The notes under the pieces: generated by a model | Database searches by the model: none | The model's input: the letters and a program-made list of their open reading frames with translations, nothing else | What the model was told of the DNA's origin: nothing | Program-made: the position numbers and the translations under genes | Assembly (NCBI GenBank): GCA_958496175.1 | Contig: OY292276.1 | Span: 34,430,449-34,494,448 of the forward strand | Length of the DNA stretch: 64,000 bases | Reading direction: 5' to 3' | Source of the DNA: Sisyra terminalis | Lineage: Eukaryota; Arthropoda; Insecta; Neuroptera; Sisyridae | Shown here: one piece after another, positions 49,251 through 61,748 of the stretch | How positions within the stretch are numbered: the stretch's first letter is position 1 | Layout: the number at the start of each line of letters is the position of its first letter

Positions 49251-50880
49251 GGCAAACCTGTATTTTTTTCGGTATTGAAAACAATTTTGCATGCAAGAGG
49301 GATAATTTTTAGGAAAAAAAGTAAAAAAAAAAACGGTAATTTAACCATAAAATTCATATGGACTCCTTAATCCTTATATTAAACAAATCATTATTTCAAA
49401 GTAAATATTTTATTTAAATAAATTTTGGGTCTAATAAATCTCTTTTATCTTCCTAAAAATATATGAAGAATAAATTGTTGTTAAATGAAAAGAGACTCTA
49501 TTAATTGTTCCTTTGAAAATCATAAAATACCTTTAAAATTCAGAAAATTATGTTCAATACGTCTTTGTCTTGATATCATCATTTAATGTGAATCATAAAC
49601 TTATATTATATACGAACGTAAATCAAACATGTTAATAACATTTTCAAATAAAGGCAAAATAAAAATGCAGACGTTAATATTCACTAGATAATAAAAAAAT
49701 AGTTTTAGAGATATTTATTGAAATATCTTATATTTGATCTATTTAAATGGTAACGTTAAAAGCGAAAAAAAAATATTCAATTTTTACATTGTAAGTTAGT
49801 GAAAGCGAAAAATTATTCCATTCGACAACTACATATAGTTGATATGGCTACTTGTAATTTATTACTAAAATAACAAAGTAATAATGAAATATTGATTGAT
49901 TGAAAGCCAATACCAATTTTTATTTGTTTGTGCTTAGCGTTTTCATAAGCCATTAAAAATAATTGAGTTGCGAGAAAACTTATAATACGAGTATACCTAC
50001 CACGTCAAAATGGCAAAGACTATAATGAACATTTTTTCAATAACAACCCTACATGGGGTGCAATTATTAAGTATCAGTTGCATAAAATAAAATATGAATG
50101 CTCTTTATTATGCAATAATAACCTATCTCATATTAAAACTTGGAATAAAGCTTTCAGTTGATATTAAAAATATTTTTAATTCATATTTTATGCACAACTA
50201 TTATAAGCATCGATAAGACGATTGATTACTTCACTGCAATATTTTTTCCAGCATCACTTAGAAAGTATGATAGTTTCACTTTATTCTGATTTGCTAACTA
50301 ATAATTAAAAGATTAAAGTGCATTCTGGTGAACATAGCTAGGTTATCGAATATCAAAGTGTTGAAATTTATGTGATTAGTACCTATAGTAAATATAATTA
50401 TTTCTAGCTAGTTTTATAATTCCAATAGGAGAAGCAAATCAAATAAAAGCAGTAAACATTTAAGTTTGCGTTACATTAGCGTTTAATTTGTACAATAAAT
50501 TATGATTATACTTTCAAAATTCATTAAAGTGATCTTTGATTAACGTTTGCATTCAAAATATATGTCACTTAATTGAATATATAATTTATAATTATGTACA
50601 TATAATCTTCACCTAATTAAGTTTTTTTTATAAAAAAATCTTGAACTAGAAGTATAAGAAAGTATTGTAATAGTAAAAGTATTCAGTTTTAAGCATCCCT
50701 GAATCTAGTTTCATTACTTTTGATGTAACATCTGGTACGTACATTACTTTATACCATACTATACTTTTAAAAACCGAAATTGTTTTTTTAAAGATGTCAA
50801 ATTGATAATTATTTCAAGCAACGGTCTATGCCATCATTGTATCCTTACAGAGAAATATGAGATGAAAATATCATTATAAA

Positions 50881-51192
50881 ACGAATAAAATCTACTCAGA
50901 TAGCCAAACAGCAATTAAAGTGGTCGAATTTTACCAGACGAACTCCCAATTGGTCTGGGAATGCAAAAGACTCTTCACCCAGTTGACGACATCCAACAAA
51001 GTAACACTTGCTTGGATGCCGGGGTATTCTGGTATTAAAGATAATGAGAAAGAAGCCGGGGTTTTCAAGGCAGGATTAAATATGCCATATATGGGTCCAG
51101 AACCAGCTATAAGAATATGGATAGGAAATGTAAGCAACACAAAATCGATTAGCCGAATGAACTCAAAATGGGCAAATAAAATCCTGGAATAA
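50881..51192 (+). pseudogene. LINE RNase H domain fragment
   Basis: A continuous frame encodes an RNase H domain of the jockey/R1 type: IYSDSQTAIKVVEF (catalytic Asp in YSDSQ), then LAWMPGYSGIKDNEKEAG. The usual motif is PGHxGIxGNExAD; here His is Tyr and the final Asp is Gly, so catalysis is unlikely. The start codon is not real; the frame is open upstream to 50881. Confidence 0.8.
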
Positions 51193-51375
51193 CTAATCAA
51201 GAAGCAAATTCTCAAACGTTATGATAGAGAAACCTCTGAAAGACCAATAAAAGACTTCAAATCTAGGAAGAAACAATATTCTAGCATTTTTGACACTTAT
51301 TTATATTTGACGAGTTCGTTAAGGGCTTGTGGTAGAACATACAACAATAGACCATTTTATATAGTTACGAATATG

Positions 51376-51501
51376 TTATTTATTTATAACACAAATTCTT
51401 AATCGAGAAATAGGGTATCGAAAATGTATACGATTTGAAAATCGAACCCAAAACCTATCAGCTTTGGAGCGATCACCTTGACCACTCGGCCACCAGAAGG
51501 G
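51376..51501 (-). mobile_element. tRNA-derived SINE, copy 6
   Basis: Minus-strand copy with GGTGGCCGAGTGGTCAAGG, GATCGCTCCAAAGCTGATAG and GGGTTCGATTTTC; the body and the tail (GTTATAAATAAATAAC) are diverged. It has the best-preserved tRNA-like head of the six. Confidence 0.8.
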
Positions 51502-53186
51502 TTTAATTATTATTTGCTATTGATTCGTTAATAAATAAGTGCAATTTATGGTAACTAAAATGTTACCATTTGAATTAATTGATCTCATCTATCCATTTTA
51601 TGTGTAATAAACCGAAAGTTTGATAATAACTTGGTCTACTCAAAATTTAATATTTTTTTTCGAGATATTCGAGAAATCGTAGTCGTAAATTCTCGTGGCT
51701 CGAGATATCCTGATTAAAAATTCTCGAGAAATAAAAAAGCCGAGAAATCAGAAACTCTATATACGACCATATGATAAATTTTATTCTTGTTGCTAGAGCA
51801 AAGTTATCAATTTTCAATTGTTAAGTTTTTAGAAGTTACTGATCTACTTTAAGTTATTGACAAAAACATCAATAATTCTTATTCCTTTAATAATTTATTT
51901 ATTTTATATTTTCATGATTAAGAAAATCGATGCCATATAAGTTTTTCTTCTTAATGGATTTAAACCATTTTCAAAAAAAAAGTTCGATTTTTGTAACAAT
52001 CAGGAAATTAGAAAGAGGTTTGTTATAGTTTCAATTTTCTTTTATTTTGTAGATTTCACCATTATAAAACTATGTTACAGAGAGAATATAAAAGAATTGA
52101 GTCATAAAGATAAAGGACCTCTGTCAGCTCCCCGAATCATTGTAAAACTGTATACAAGTTCACATAAATTAAACTATGAAACAAATCTAACACAGATTGA
52201 AGTTTTCCGCCTCCCTACAGAATTCAAAATAAGAGTCTTATCAGAAATCTCTTTGTTATATTTCTTTTCTTTTTAATGCAAAATAAAATTTTAATTTTCT
52301 AATGCTGATATTTTAAGAATTCAAATCAATTCAATCCAAAATTAAATTTTTGAAATGATTCTGAAGTATATATTTGTTTCTAAGTGAATTATTTAGAACA
52401 GAAATTAAAATTTTCAAGTTAAATAAAAATTAAATCTTTGGTTTCACCAAATAAATTTCATAATGTAAAATTGATGGACTTTTTTAATAAATACTTTATT
52501 AATATTTAATTTCTTTTTTACACCTTTTCGTATATTTCAATGTTCAACGTCAATCCTAACATACTTTTGATTATTACTGCTTTCATTCTGCTTTCTAAGT
52601 TGAGTAATCTGTTAAACTTTTAAACTCTTCAGATTTATCTGGCAAATTAATTAAGATTTAGAAAATTAAAATAATTTCTTACAAATATTTTTTACAGGGA
52701 CAAATTGTGTAACTCAACCAAAATTTTTATAGATTCTTATGGCTAAGAATAGAGTATTATTTCACGAACTGTTTTTATGTTTATGTCTCTAAATAGGATG
52801 AAGTTGCATTCGTAATTAAAAGAATTTTTAGTTATTTTTTTTTTAATTTTACATCCCAAAAATGTTTTCACTTATAATAATTTTGGCATTAATCGATGAT
52901 GTTCGTGTTTAAACTTTCTACGGAACTCCTTGATTTCCCATTTTACCATAGAATAAATGTTATAACTAGCTTTATACAGTAAGATATTCTCTAATGTCTT
53001 AAACTTACTAGGTCCTATTTAAATCATTTCTGCACCTTTAAACCTGTACATCACTATAACTACCCCAATTATGACATTGCATCAAAGGCCATAAGTCTAA
53101 ATAAGTTTTCATTTTTCAATAAAAACATTAGATTAAATGTATAATAGATGTTTTTCTTACAAGTCCATGCTTTTTTTATACATACC
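51502..53186. other. Gene-free stretch, nothing recognised
   Basis: AT-rich DNA. A short region around 51655-51750 repeats CGAGA-type motifs (TTCTCG, CGAGAAAT) but forms no clear array. Confidence 0.4.
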
Positions 53187-53194
53187 AGGTATAC

Positions 53195-53416
53195 CAGTGA
53201 TGACGAACCTATGACCCGTAGGTTAGATACTGACCCACGATGGCTAGGCAACCATTTGTTTGTTATATTTATTAGAAAGAAACTTTCATAGCACTGTATC
53301 GTCTCTTCTGTTTCACCTTGTGAGGCACTAATAGACGCCATGCACATTAGAGACCCACAAGCTAGAAAAAAATGAATAAAATTTGACCCATACCTCAAAA
53401 AGTTTCACCATCTCTA
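53195..53416. mobile_element. Short hAT-like MITE
   Basis: 222 bp. Left end CAGTGATGACGAACCTATG; right end, read inward, TAGAGATGGTGAAACTTTTTG. Flanking octamers AGGTATAC (53187-53194) and TGGTATGC (53417-53424) match at six of eight. The minus-strand frame at 53398-53069 runs across it and is not a gene. Confidence 0.6.
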
Positions 53417-54189
53417 TGGTATGCCATACATAGTATATACTAAAGTTACACTCATGCAAATTTACAAAATGAAATCATCTTCTAAGGGCAGACAAGTGGA
53501 GGTTGTTTGATGATTTGATGAATTATAATCTAATGATTAGATCTATATATCCACAAAGACTTTCTTCAAGTTATTTTAAATACTTTTCTGTTACCCTAAA
53601 GTAGTAAAAAAATATGAATGCTCACTAAGGAATCTAGAAGAAATGTTTTTCTAAAAGATGTTTGGTTTGTCTTTTGTTTTGAATAATTTTCTAGGTAGTT
53701 TTTTAAGCTTTCACATGATCCCCGAAAAATAAAAGAAAAGTTCGTTTGAAACGACTGACATTTTATTATATTCTTTTAGTCGAGGAAATAACAAAATATG
53801 ATATTTAGGTAAAATGCTCCTTTGAATACTTATTTCTGTCTTCACAAATCAGGTTGAATTTCCCGGAAAGCTAAAAAAAAAGACAATTTTTTGAAGATTT
53901 CAACTTCATGAACTTTAATTATTCATAGCAAATCGAAAATAAAGAGCTTTTTCTTCTGATAAAGCGTATGCGTTAGGGAAGATATTACTTACCGTAATGT
54001 GTGGTTGTAATCACTATCAAAATTGTAGCTCCAAAAAGGATATTCGGTTTAATTTTTTACATTCCTTGCTATTGTCGAGAAGAGAAATTAACAAATGGTT
54101 GGGGTGGTCACTCAGGTGGGTTTGATATTTTAGGCTATATTAGGCTAATATTGGCAATGTCTTCCCTAACTGCAGTCATTTTCAAGGCT

Positions 54190-54600
54190 TTGTTTATGGA
54201 TAATTTGCCGTCTAGGGATAGTTGCGACCTTTTCCTTAGCAGCTACCAGAGCTTTTGACCCTCAATTAGGTTCTTTTTTTGCTTTTTGCGAATGTGGTTT
54301 CTCCAGGTGAACCTCTCAACATGGAGACTTAGAGATACTTGATCCCTGAGCTTTGTGAAATTCGCCGTTCTTTAAAGTAAACAAGAGAACAGGTATCTTG
54401 AAACTGTGACGGTAACAGGAATACACTTAGACTCGTTTATTTCCATCTTCTATTTTTTGAACTTTTGTGATGATTACGGCTTAAAATTACGGCTCGAAAT
54501 ACAGTGTCATCCACGAATGTCCTTAGAGTAGTATATACAAAACTCGAACGATCTGCTGTGTATATTAGAAACAGGATATGTTCCAGTATGCACCCCGGAG
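54190..54600 (-). pseudogene. Jockey-type LINE reverse transcriptase fragment
   Basis: Minus strand: LFLIYTADRSSFVYTTLRTF leading into VDD (the catalytic YADD box, here FVDD, 54517-54506), then MEINESKC, frameshifts, VERFTWRNHIRKK and RKRSQLSLDGKLSINKA. The order fits the jockey palm and thumb (IYTADLP, FADD, KINxxKS, RRLTWxKHI, RxSxLSLxNKLLLYK). Stops and frameshifts abound. The frame at 54001-54258 is its antisense shadow in part. Confidence 0.8.
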
Positions 54601-57582
54601 GGAAAAAGTGAAAAATAAAAACTTTTTAACAAGAAATAGAACCGATGAAAAAGGAACTAAAAAGAGAAAAATAATAAATTCGTTTTTAATCTTGATAACT
54701 AATTGAATGTGACATTCATTTTGTCATCTGTATAATAAAGTATACAAAAGTTAAGCAGATTGAAAAAAGTTTAAATCCGCGTATTTAAATGCTAAGTCGT
54801 TTTCAAATATAAATTGTTTGGCCTTTTTACAATGTATTCTTTTATTTTTGGTCCATTTTTTGTTGTTTTTAGTAGTTTGGATAAGACAAATCCAAAATAT
54901 AGCACAAGTGGCACAAGTTTAGTTACAATATTGGAAGCTAACAAATACTTATTGACGTGAATTTTAAAAATTTCCACAGCTGAAAAAAAAATTTTTTTAG
55001 AAAATTTTAAGTAAAAATAATCCGAAATGTACGTACGTCATTAATTTCAGAAGAAACATTTTTTTGTGAATTTGTTTAAGCATAGCGTTGCATTTAATAT
55101 CTGTTGACGACATTTTTTTGATCAAAAATTAAGGTTTTAGTAGTAAAAAGCAACAAAATTTAAACATATAGTACTTACTTGATATATTCAAATTTAAATA
55201 GCTCAATTAAAACGCTCTCGGTGTATTCTTAATTTAATGCTAAAATTAAATCAAAGCTAAAATTAATTCGATATTCATGTGAAGTTCGTTCTGCATTCCT
55301 TTACATCAACAAAATTGTGATTTCTAAATTACTTACATACTTTTTTGAATAGAAAAAACGTTAAATAGACATCGTTATTCATAAATTAATTACATTTTAA
55401 TTTGAAAATAGTTTAAAGCTAAAAAATAATTATTGAGTATGTTTAGTGTTGAATCTTCTGGCGCCGTTTCTTTTAATGAAGACTGTTGCTAAAAAATTGC
55501 AAGTTAGAAAAATATTTCGCCTTTAATAAGCTAGTTGATTCGCGACTCATTATTCTTCTCATGATATAATTTATATATAAATACATGTACATTAGATAAT
55601 GATAACAATTAAATTAGTAATTTTAAAGGACTCGTTTTATTAATTATTTCCAAATCAAAGTTTAATTAGGAAGGAACTAAATTTGATGGAAAGTGCTACA
55701 CTTCTCTTTTTGTTTATCTTTCATTTGAATGCAGTATTTAAGTTTGAAAGTTCTTCAATATCATTCAGGGTAATTAATATTTTAATCAATTATTCAATTT
55801 CAAGTTTTTTGTCTATTTGCTTGATGCTTTCTTAATAAAGACGTTAACATTTTTATGTTATTGTTGCAAATAAATAATCATACGATAACTGAAAGGATAT
55901 TCCCTTCTAATCAATCGAGCTCATTGACAAGCGGTATTTAAGAAAATAGAAAGTAAGTTTTATTGGTAAAAATATTATAATGAATTGATTTTCGTAGGAA
56001 ATAAATTGAAATTCGATTAATTCAAACGGTTTTAAAATGTCGCGTTTTTCTTTTTAAGATCAATTTTAATTTGTTTTATTATTGGTTTTTGTTAGGTGTC
56101 CGCATTCAATTTAAATTCGATTTCATTAAGTTGTAAACTCCGTTATTTTATTTTCAGAAAACGAGAACTTCAATATATTATATGAGTAACTCTTTTACTA
56201 CGATTACCACAACTTTGAGAGATTGTTTTTTAATGAAAATTGTTTCTTATATGTACTTATTCATCATTTGTGTAAGGTGAGTAAAGTCTTTTAATATTTA
56301 TTAGTTTTATTATAGTTTCTTTTCATTTATTTTTATTTTACGAGTACTTACATGTAGTACACGTTATGATGAGTTCAATGCCAATTGATGTTCAATTGAT
56401 TGATCAAGTAAAAAAATATTCTTTGAGAATTAAGTAATGTTTCACCAAAAATGACCATTTTCGCTTACAAACATTGTAAACGTTAAAAATTGACAATTTG
56501 GTGGAAATATCTACTATCAGCATCACATCGTGGGTATTTTCGATGCTATATAATATGCCCGTGTGTATGAATGATCATTTTCATTACACTATCATATGTT
56601 AATCTCATATTTCAAAAACAATAAATACTATAAAACTGTTATTACTGAATGTAAGTTCGATATAGCATCAAGTTTGTGTTTCATATTTTGGCTGAGATTT
56701 TAAGTTTTTCTTAAAAAATCAAGAAAATTTTCGAAAAATCTTTTGAACCCCAAAAAAAATGTCATTTTTTTTTTGTTTCCATACTTACAAATGGTATTAT
56801 ACCATACAAGATCAATAGTTTCATAGTTACGGTCTTATAAAGCACATATCCGCGATTTCGTTTGTGTGACTTATATGTTGGAAATTTTTTTTTTTTTTGA
56901 TTTGCTGTTTGGCGTGGTAAACGGGAATTTTTAAATTTTTCTTATGTAAAACATTCTCACTTAAAAACACGATTTTAACGCCTAAAAAGACACGTATAAT
57001 ACACAGTTGTTCTAAATTTATATTTAAAACACCGATATCGTCGAATTTAACATTTTCAATTTTTATATTTTGAACCATATTCAGATAAATACACAATAGT
57101 TTAAATACATTTAAAAGAAAGGTATTTTTTGAAATTGTTTAATGCAATATGTAAAATAATGCATTGAAAGTTGATTGATACATTATATTACATTATGTTT
57201 TTTTTATATTTGAATTAAAAATCAGTTTCAATACATAAATATAAATAGGTAATGAAATCACATAATTACTTTTGTTTCAAATTAATTTTTACAGCCTCGC
57301 TATTTGTAAATGCTGTAAATTTGTAAATGGAACACACAATTGACTATTTGGACAAATTGTATCTATGTACAATTGACTGTTTATTCATATCTATGCATTA
57401 AAGTTTGTAACTACAATCCACTTCTACATGGTAAATGTTTTTGATAACTATTTTTCGAACAAGTGACCCATACTATATTCGATAAACAGTTAATTCATAT
57501 ATTTAAAATACAAATTTGTATAAGTAGTCAATTGTGATATATTATCGTGATATACTATACAGTATGTATAAATAGCCAATTC
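54601..57582. other. Gene-free stretch, nothing firmly recognised
   Basis: AT-rich DNA. At 56841-56880 the motif CCGCGATTTCGTTTGTGTGA recurs (also 15625-15660 and near 62930, both minus), a likely dispersed-repeat end. The frame at 57096-56827 crosses it. Confidence 0.4.
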
Positions 57583-57805
57583 GGTTCATGTCCCGTTTAG
57601 CGACACCAATATCTGGCAACGTTGCATTTTCTACTATGATTTTAAATTATTTCGCGATTAAATCAGGTATTTAAAAAAATACCAATAAAAGAGCAAATTA
57701 TACGATAGTAGAATTGAAATAACAATCAAATTGCGAATAAAATTAATAGCAAAGTAGAAAATGCAACGTCGCTAGACATTGATGTCGGTAATAGGAGCAT
57801 GAGCC
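57583..57805. mobile_element. Foldback MITE, family 1
   Basis: 223-bp palindromic element. Left GGTTCATGTCCC, TTTAGCGACACCAATATCTG, AACGTTGCATTTTCTAC; the right arm is the near-complement ending GGAGCATGAGCC. Same family as 21340-21575. Confidence 0.8.
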
Positions 57806-58323
57806 ACCAATTTATTCTATTATTTGAAAACTATTAACTTTCTGGGAAATATTCACAGCTCAACACTTACAAATAGTAAAAATTGGCAATTGAATAGAAA
57901 CTAAATGACAGTTGAAACCAATGACAACAATCACTTTGTTCAAAATTGAGACAATAATTACTATACCTGTATTACACCCAAATGTATGTGTTTAAATTCT
58001 TTGTTCTCTGTCTTTGTTGCGATACGTTTGTCTATTATTTTGACGTTAAAAGTAAAAATTGGGATAAAATTTGTATCATATTTTAGTTATCACAAACTAC
58101 GAATATCTGATATAGCATTTCAGGCACTACCAGAATATGCATGGCAGTGGATTAAAAAAATTTTTTAATTACGACTATAAGTATAACTTTTCGCGCGCAT
58201 ACATTCGTACACATACCGTTTTTTCCAATTTAAGTTTCCGAAACCCGAAATCGTGCATTTTTAGTTTCGAACAATTGAAATAATATTTTTTTTTAAAATG
58301 ACGCAACTGGATTCTCAACTAAT

Positions 58324-58353
58324 ATGTCAGCGTCCACACAATATGCTTTAGAA
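58324..58353 (+). other. Candidate first coding exon (unproven)
   Basis: ATG 58324 encodes MSASTQYALE and is followed directly by a strong splice donor GTGAGTAC at 58354. Upstream 58185-58300 is locally CpG-richer (TTCGCGCGCATAC). No partner exon or protein family is identified, so this is only a candidate. Confidence 0.25.
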
Positions 58354-58759
58354 GTGAGTACTTTTGATCAGAGTTTGAATTTTGAGAGTCAGTATTTAAA
58401 AAGAAAAAAGTTGTTTTAAGGAAATATACAATTTATAATTTTTATTTAGTGTTGAAAATTAGAAATAGCAATTTAAAATAATTCCTTTGTGTTTATTTGT
58501 GCTTTATAGTTTAACGAAATATATTGCATCATTCTATAGTAAGTGTTAGGACTGAAAATCTTTAACTCGACTCCGAATGCAATAAAAATGCATACCCACT
58601 AAGAAGGAAGTCATTTGGTGTACGTATCAGGTATTTAATTTTGGATGAAAAATATTCCCTCCAAGTTCTTTACCTGCACGGTTAAAATGAAATTTTGAAA
58701 TCCAACACATTGTCATCAATTTTGTGCATCAAATACAGAATAATGCACCTCTTGTTAAC

Positions 58760-59079
58760 GTGAGTCAGTAACAGAGCGTTTTTGTTTGTTGATACAGTGA
58801 AGTTCTCGGCTTCCATATATTCTTGTTGTCATTAGTTTTGTCTCGTACGAAAAATAAAGGAGCTGAAAATCTGTAGTATAAACTAGTGTGCATAGTTTAG
58901 GTTTCGTAGCGAGATATAGAAGAGGTTGTCGTGCAGAAAGTGTCTTAGAAAAGTCTCCCTGGTGAACGGAACTGTCGTTGGTCGTGCAGAACGAAGTGAC
59001 ACAGCACAAAACTCCACCTGATGCATCATCACCATCACCATGCACATTGCACTATGTCTCTTGACGAAAGTCTCTAAAG
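58760..59079 (+). other. GC-richer stretch, candidate 5' exon (unproven)
   Basis: About 320 bases clearly richer in G and C than the flanks, starting near an initiator-like TCAGT (58764) and ending at a donor-like AAAG/GTACCT (59080). A CACC-preceded ATG at 59040 gives MHIALCLLTKVSK up to that donor. It reads like a 5' UTR with a short coding start, but could be an old repeat. The minus-strand frame at 59045-58755 is antisense and matches nothing known. Confidence 0.3.
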
Positions 59080-59688
59080 GTACCTATATTGTAGCAAAGA
59101 AGATATATAATATATATGTTTTATATGTCGGTCTATAACATACATACAAGCAAAAAGTTCCTCGTCTTCTTTTACATTCTCAGCACTGCTAAGTGTGTCA
59201 TCAAAACTATTAAAAGTTCGCCGTTTCAAAATGATTTTCATAAAAGTTTCAGATTTAATATTTATTTCACACTTAGTTATTGATGGAAAAATTCAAGTCA
59301 CCTTCTATTTCAAACAGAAAACTTTACCAATTATCTATTCAAGGCTACAAATTTATTATTACTTTATAACACATTTCCGAACTTTACGTGCAATACTAAT
59401 CTTTTTACAATTTTCAATCAATTTTAAAAAATTCAATTCATATCAAATGTATTAAATTTTAAATCGTTTCAATCAATTTTAAATTTACACCTTTTCCTTC
59501 TTTTACACATAAAAAAAATATTTTTTTTTTTAAATTTCAAATGGAAAATAACTGACGACAAAAAAAATACGTAAAACATGAACAACAGGGGTTGTTTGAC
59601 GACACAACCACTAAGGATTGTAGGGCAAGAACTACTTCACTCACATAAGTACTTATATTATTTATATTTTTATGCCAAAAGAAATAAA

Positions 59689-59912
59689 GATTGAATTAGA
59701 AAAATTATTTAAGAAATTGCATTCTTTATTAATTAACTTTTTAGTTTAAGAAAATATAATTTAGAAAAATCATCTCCTTCAAGAATTTGATTCATGAAAA
59801 TCGAATTTTACAAAGCGTTATAGTCGAGTTAATTTGACAAAAAAAATAAGAGGAATTAAACAAAGTGCTTTAATCACATTGGTTGTAACTTTTAACTAGT
59901 GATTGAATTGTC
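59689..59912 (+). repeat. Direct repeat D5, left copy
   Basis: About 220 bases similar to 60683-60890: AAATTGCATTCTTTA, GATTCATGAAAATCGAATTT, ACAAAGCG, TAACTTTTAACTAG in the same order. Unclassified. Confidence 0.75.
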
Positions 59913-59944
59913 CTGCATGGCACTTTAACAGTAATAGCACATAT

Positions 59945-60360
59945 AACAGGCTCCAGGTATTACAAAACAAATGTCTAAGACTCATTGGGAACTATTCACG
60001 AAATACGTACGTTAAAAAATGCACAAATATCTAGAAATTGACTCCATAAAAGAATACATAAAAAAACATGCTAAAAGATTCTACGAAAGTACAGGACGTA
60101 CAGTATAATTGCCAAATTAAATATAAACACAGAAGAATTAAACATAAATTAAGAGTCTTATTTCTTTTTAAATAACCTACGACAAATCTTAATTAAATAT
60201 ATAGGAGCTTTTATGTTTGTATGCACGTATTAATTATATTTAATGTATATGTACATATGTAAATTTTCTATTTTTTTTCCTTTTTTGAAACCATGGCCGA
60301 CTTTTTAACATTTTCTCGGCTTAATACCCAAACAAAATGCTAAAAAATAAATAAAAATTG
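59945..60360 (+). pseudogene. Jockey-type LINE 3' end, degenerate
   Basis: LQVLQNKCLRLIGNYSRN (from 59945), a frameshift near 60020, then HKYLEIDSIKEYIKKHAKRF (60022 on) with YESTG: the very C-terminus of a jockey-type ORF2, from memory (LQxxQNKCLRxI, SIxEYIxKxxxRF). An AT-rich 3' UTR follows, with ATAAATAAAAATTG near 60345. Severely 5'-truncated. Confidence 0.8.
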
Positions 60361-60682
60361 TAAAAGAAAGGAAAATGGGTAGCAAAGGTCAAAAGATAAG
60401 ATATTGTGTTAAACACAAAAAGGAGCTTTTGAGTTAAAATGTTAAAAAGAAAGGGCTAAGCTAAGTTAACAAAAATTTTAAATTTGTAAATTTAATGGAT
60501 AATAATATATATAAGTCTTTGAGATTCAATTAAATTTTAAATTTTAAATTAAATATATATTATTATCCATTAATTTATTGTGATTCGGAAGTAAATAAAA
60601 TACTTATCAATTGTAAATTTAAACCTGTACATTAATCATAGTAAATAAAGTTTTATTCTATTCTATTCAATATTTTTATTTA

Positions 60683-60890
60683 AAATTGCGAGAAATTGCG
60701 TTCTTTACAATTAGCTTTTTTTGTTTAAGAAAATAAAATTTAGAAAAAATCATTTCTTTCAAGTGTTTGATTCATGAAAATCGAATTTGTACAAAGCGTG
60801 ATAGTCAATTTAATTTGACAAAAGAAATAAGAAGAATTAACCAAAATGCTTCACTCAAATTGGATATAACTTTTAACTAGGGATTGCAAT
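60683..60890 (+). repeat. Direct repeat D5, right copy
   Basis: Related to 59689-59912. Its right end abuts and slightly overlaps the left end of the hAT-like element at 60878. Confidence 0.75.
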
Positions 60891-61740
60891 ACAGGATCAA
60901 AAGATCAATACCACTATTCGGTATTGTTTTGCTCTTAATATCGGAATACCGGTTTTAATAACGATAGTAGGAATTTTAGAAAAAGAAAGAAAATACATAT
61001 GCTTCTTTGTTTTATTTGCCAGATTAATTAAAGAGAATAAATATTACAAAAAAATTTCTGACTTAAAAAGTTTAATAGGTTTTATAGGAGTATCAAAAAA
61101 GTAAAAGAACAACGAACATCTGATGTATTTAAATCACAGAAAGTGTAAATATGTAGTACAAATTACAAATCTTTGAAATGTAATCTTAATAAACATAATG
61201 CAGCAATACTTCAGCCATTAAGCTTGAAACGCAATTTTGTGTAAAAATCACCTTAGACAGGTTAGTAATGCGCAGTATATTTTTTCCAAGTATTTAATTC
61301 TGAATCCCTCGTTTTCAAACAAACCGAATACTCGTCAAGTGATTTTGGATATAACTGATTTCTGTATTGTATTTTGATTTGTTGGCGTTTTTTTAGTTAT
61401 CTATAACTCTATAACTCTTATTTTTCTTCAAGAAGTAATTCCTTTTCACTGTCAACACAAATGTCATCATCATCTTCGAAAATTCTACCGAATTCTTTTG
61501 AATTTGAATAGGTTTGTGAGTTAGAAATTTAAATAAAATTTATTATAAAAAAATTCGAATAGGTTAGCTATTTTCTAGCTAAGCACTTTTTTAGTAAAAA
61601 GCTGTGAAAATATTTAAAAAAATTCTATTAAATACCTGCAAAACGGAATACAAACTTATAAATACCGGTATTACAAAATTATACAAATGGTTCCAAATTC
61701 CGGTATTCGATATCTCGGTGCACCGGTATTGCAACCCCTA
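60878..61740. mobile_element. hAT-like nonautonomous element with 8-bp duplication
   Basis: 863 bp. Ends TAGGGATTGCAATAC and (inward) TAGGGGTTGCAATAC match at 14 of 15. Flanks CTTTTAAC (60870-60877) and CTTTTAAA (61741-61748) match at seven of eight, the size expected for hAT. CCGG-containing subterminal motifs (GGAATACCGG, ATACCGGTAT) recur inside. No transposase is readable. Confidence 0.85.
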
Positions 61741-61748
61741 CTTTTAAA

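Noticed and set aside
53069..53398. 109-codon minus-strand frame as a secreted or membrane protein
   Set aside because: Lies across a hAT MITE with target duplication; the composition comes from the element.
58755..59045. 96-codon minus-strand frame starting MHGDGDD
   Set aside because: The acidic start is the antisense of a CATCACCATCACCATG run; splice and start signals favour the plus strand, and no homology is recognised.
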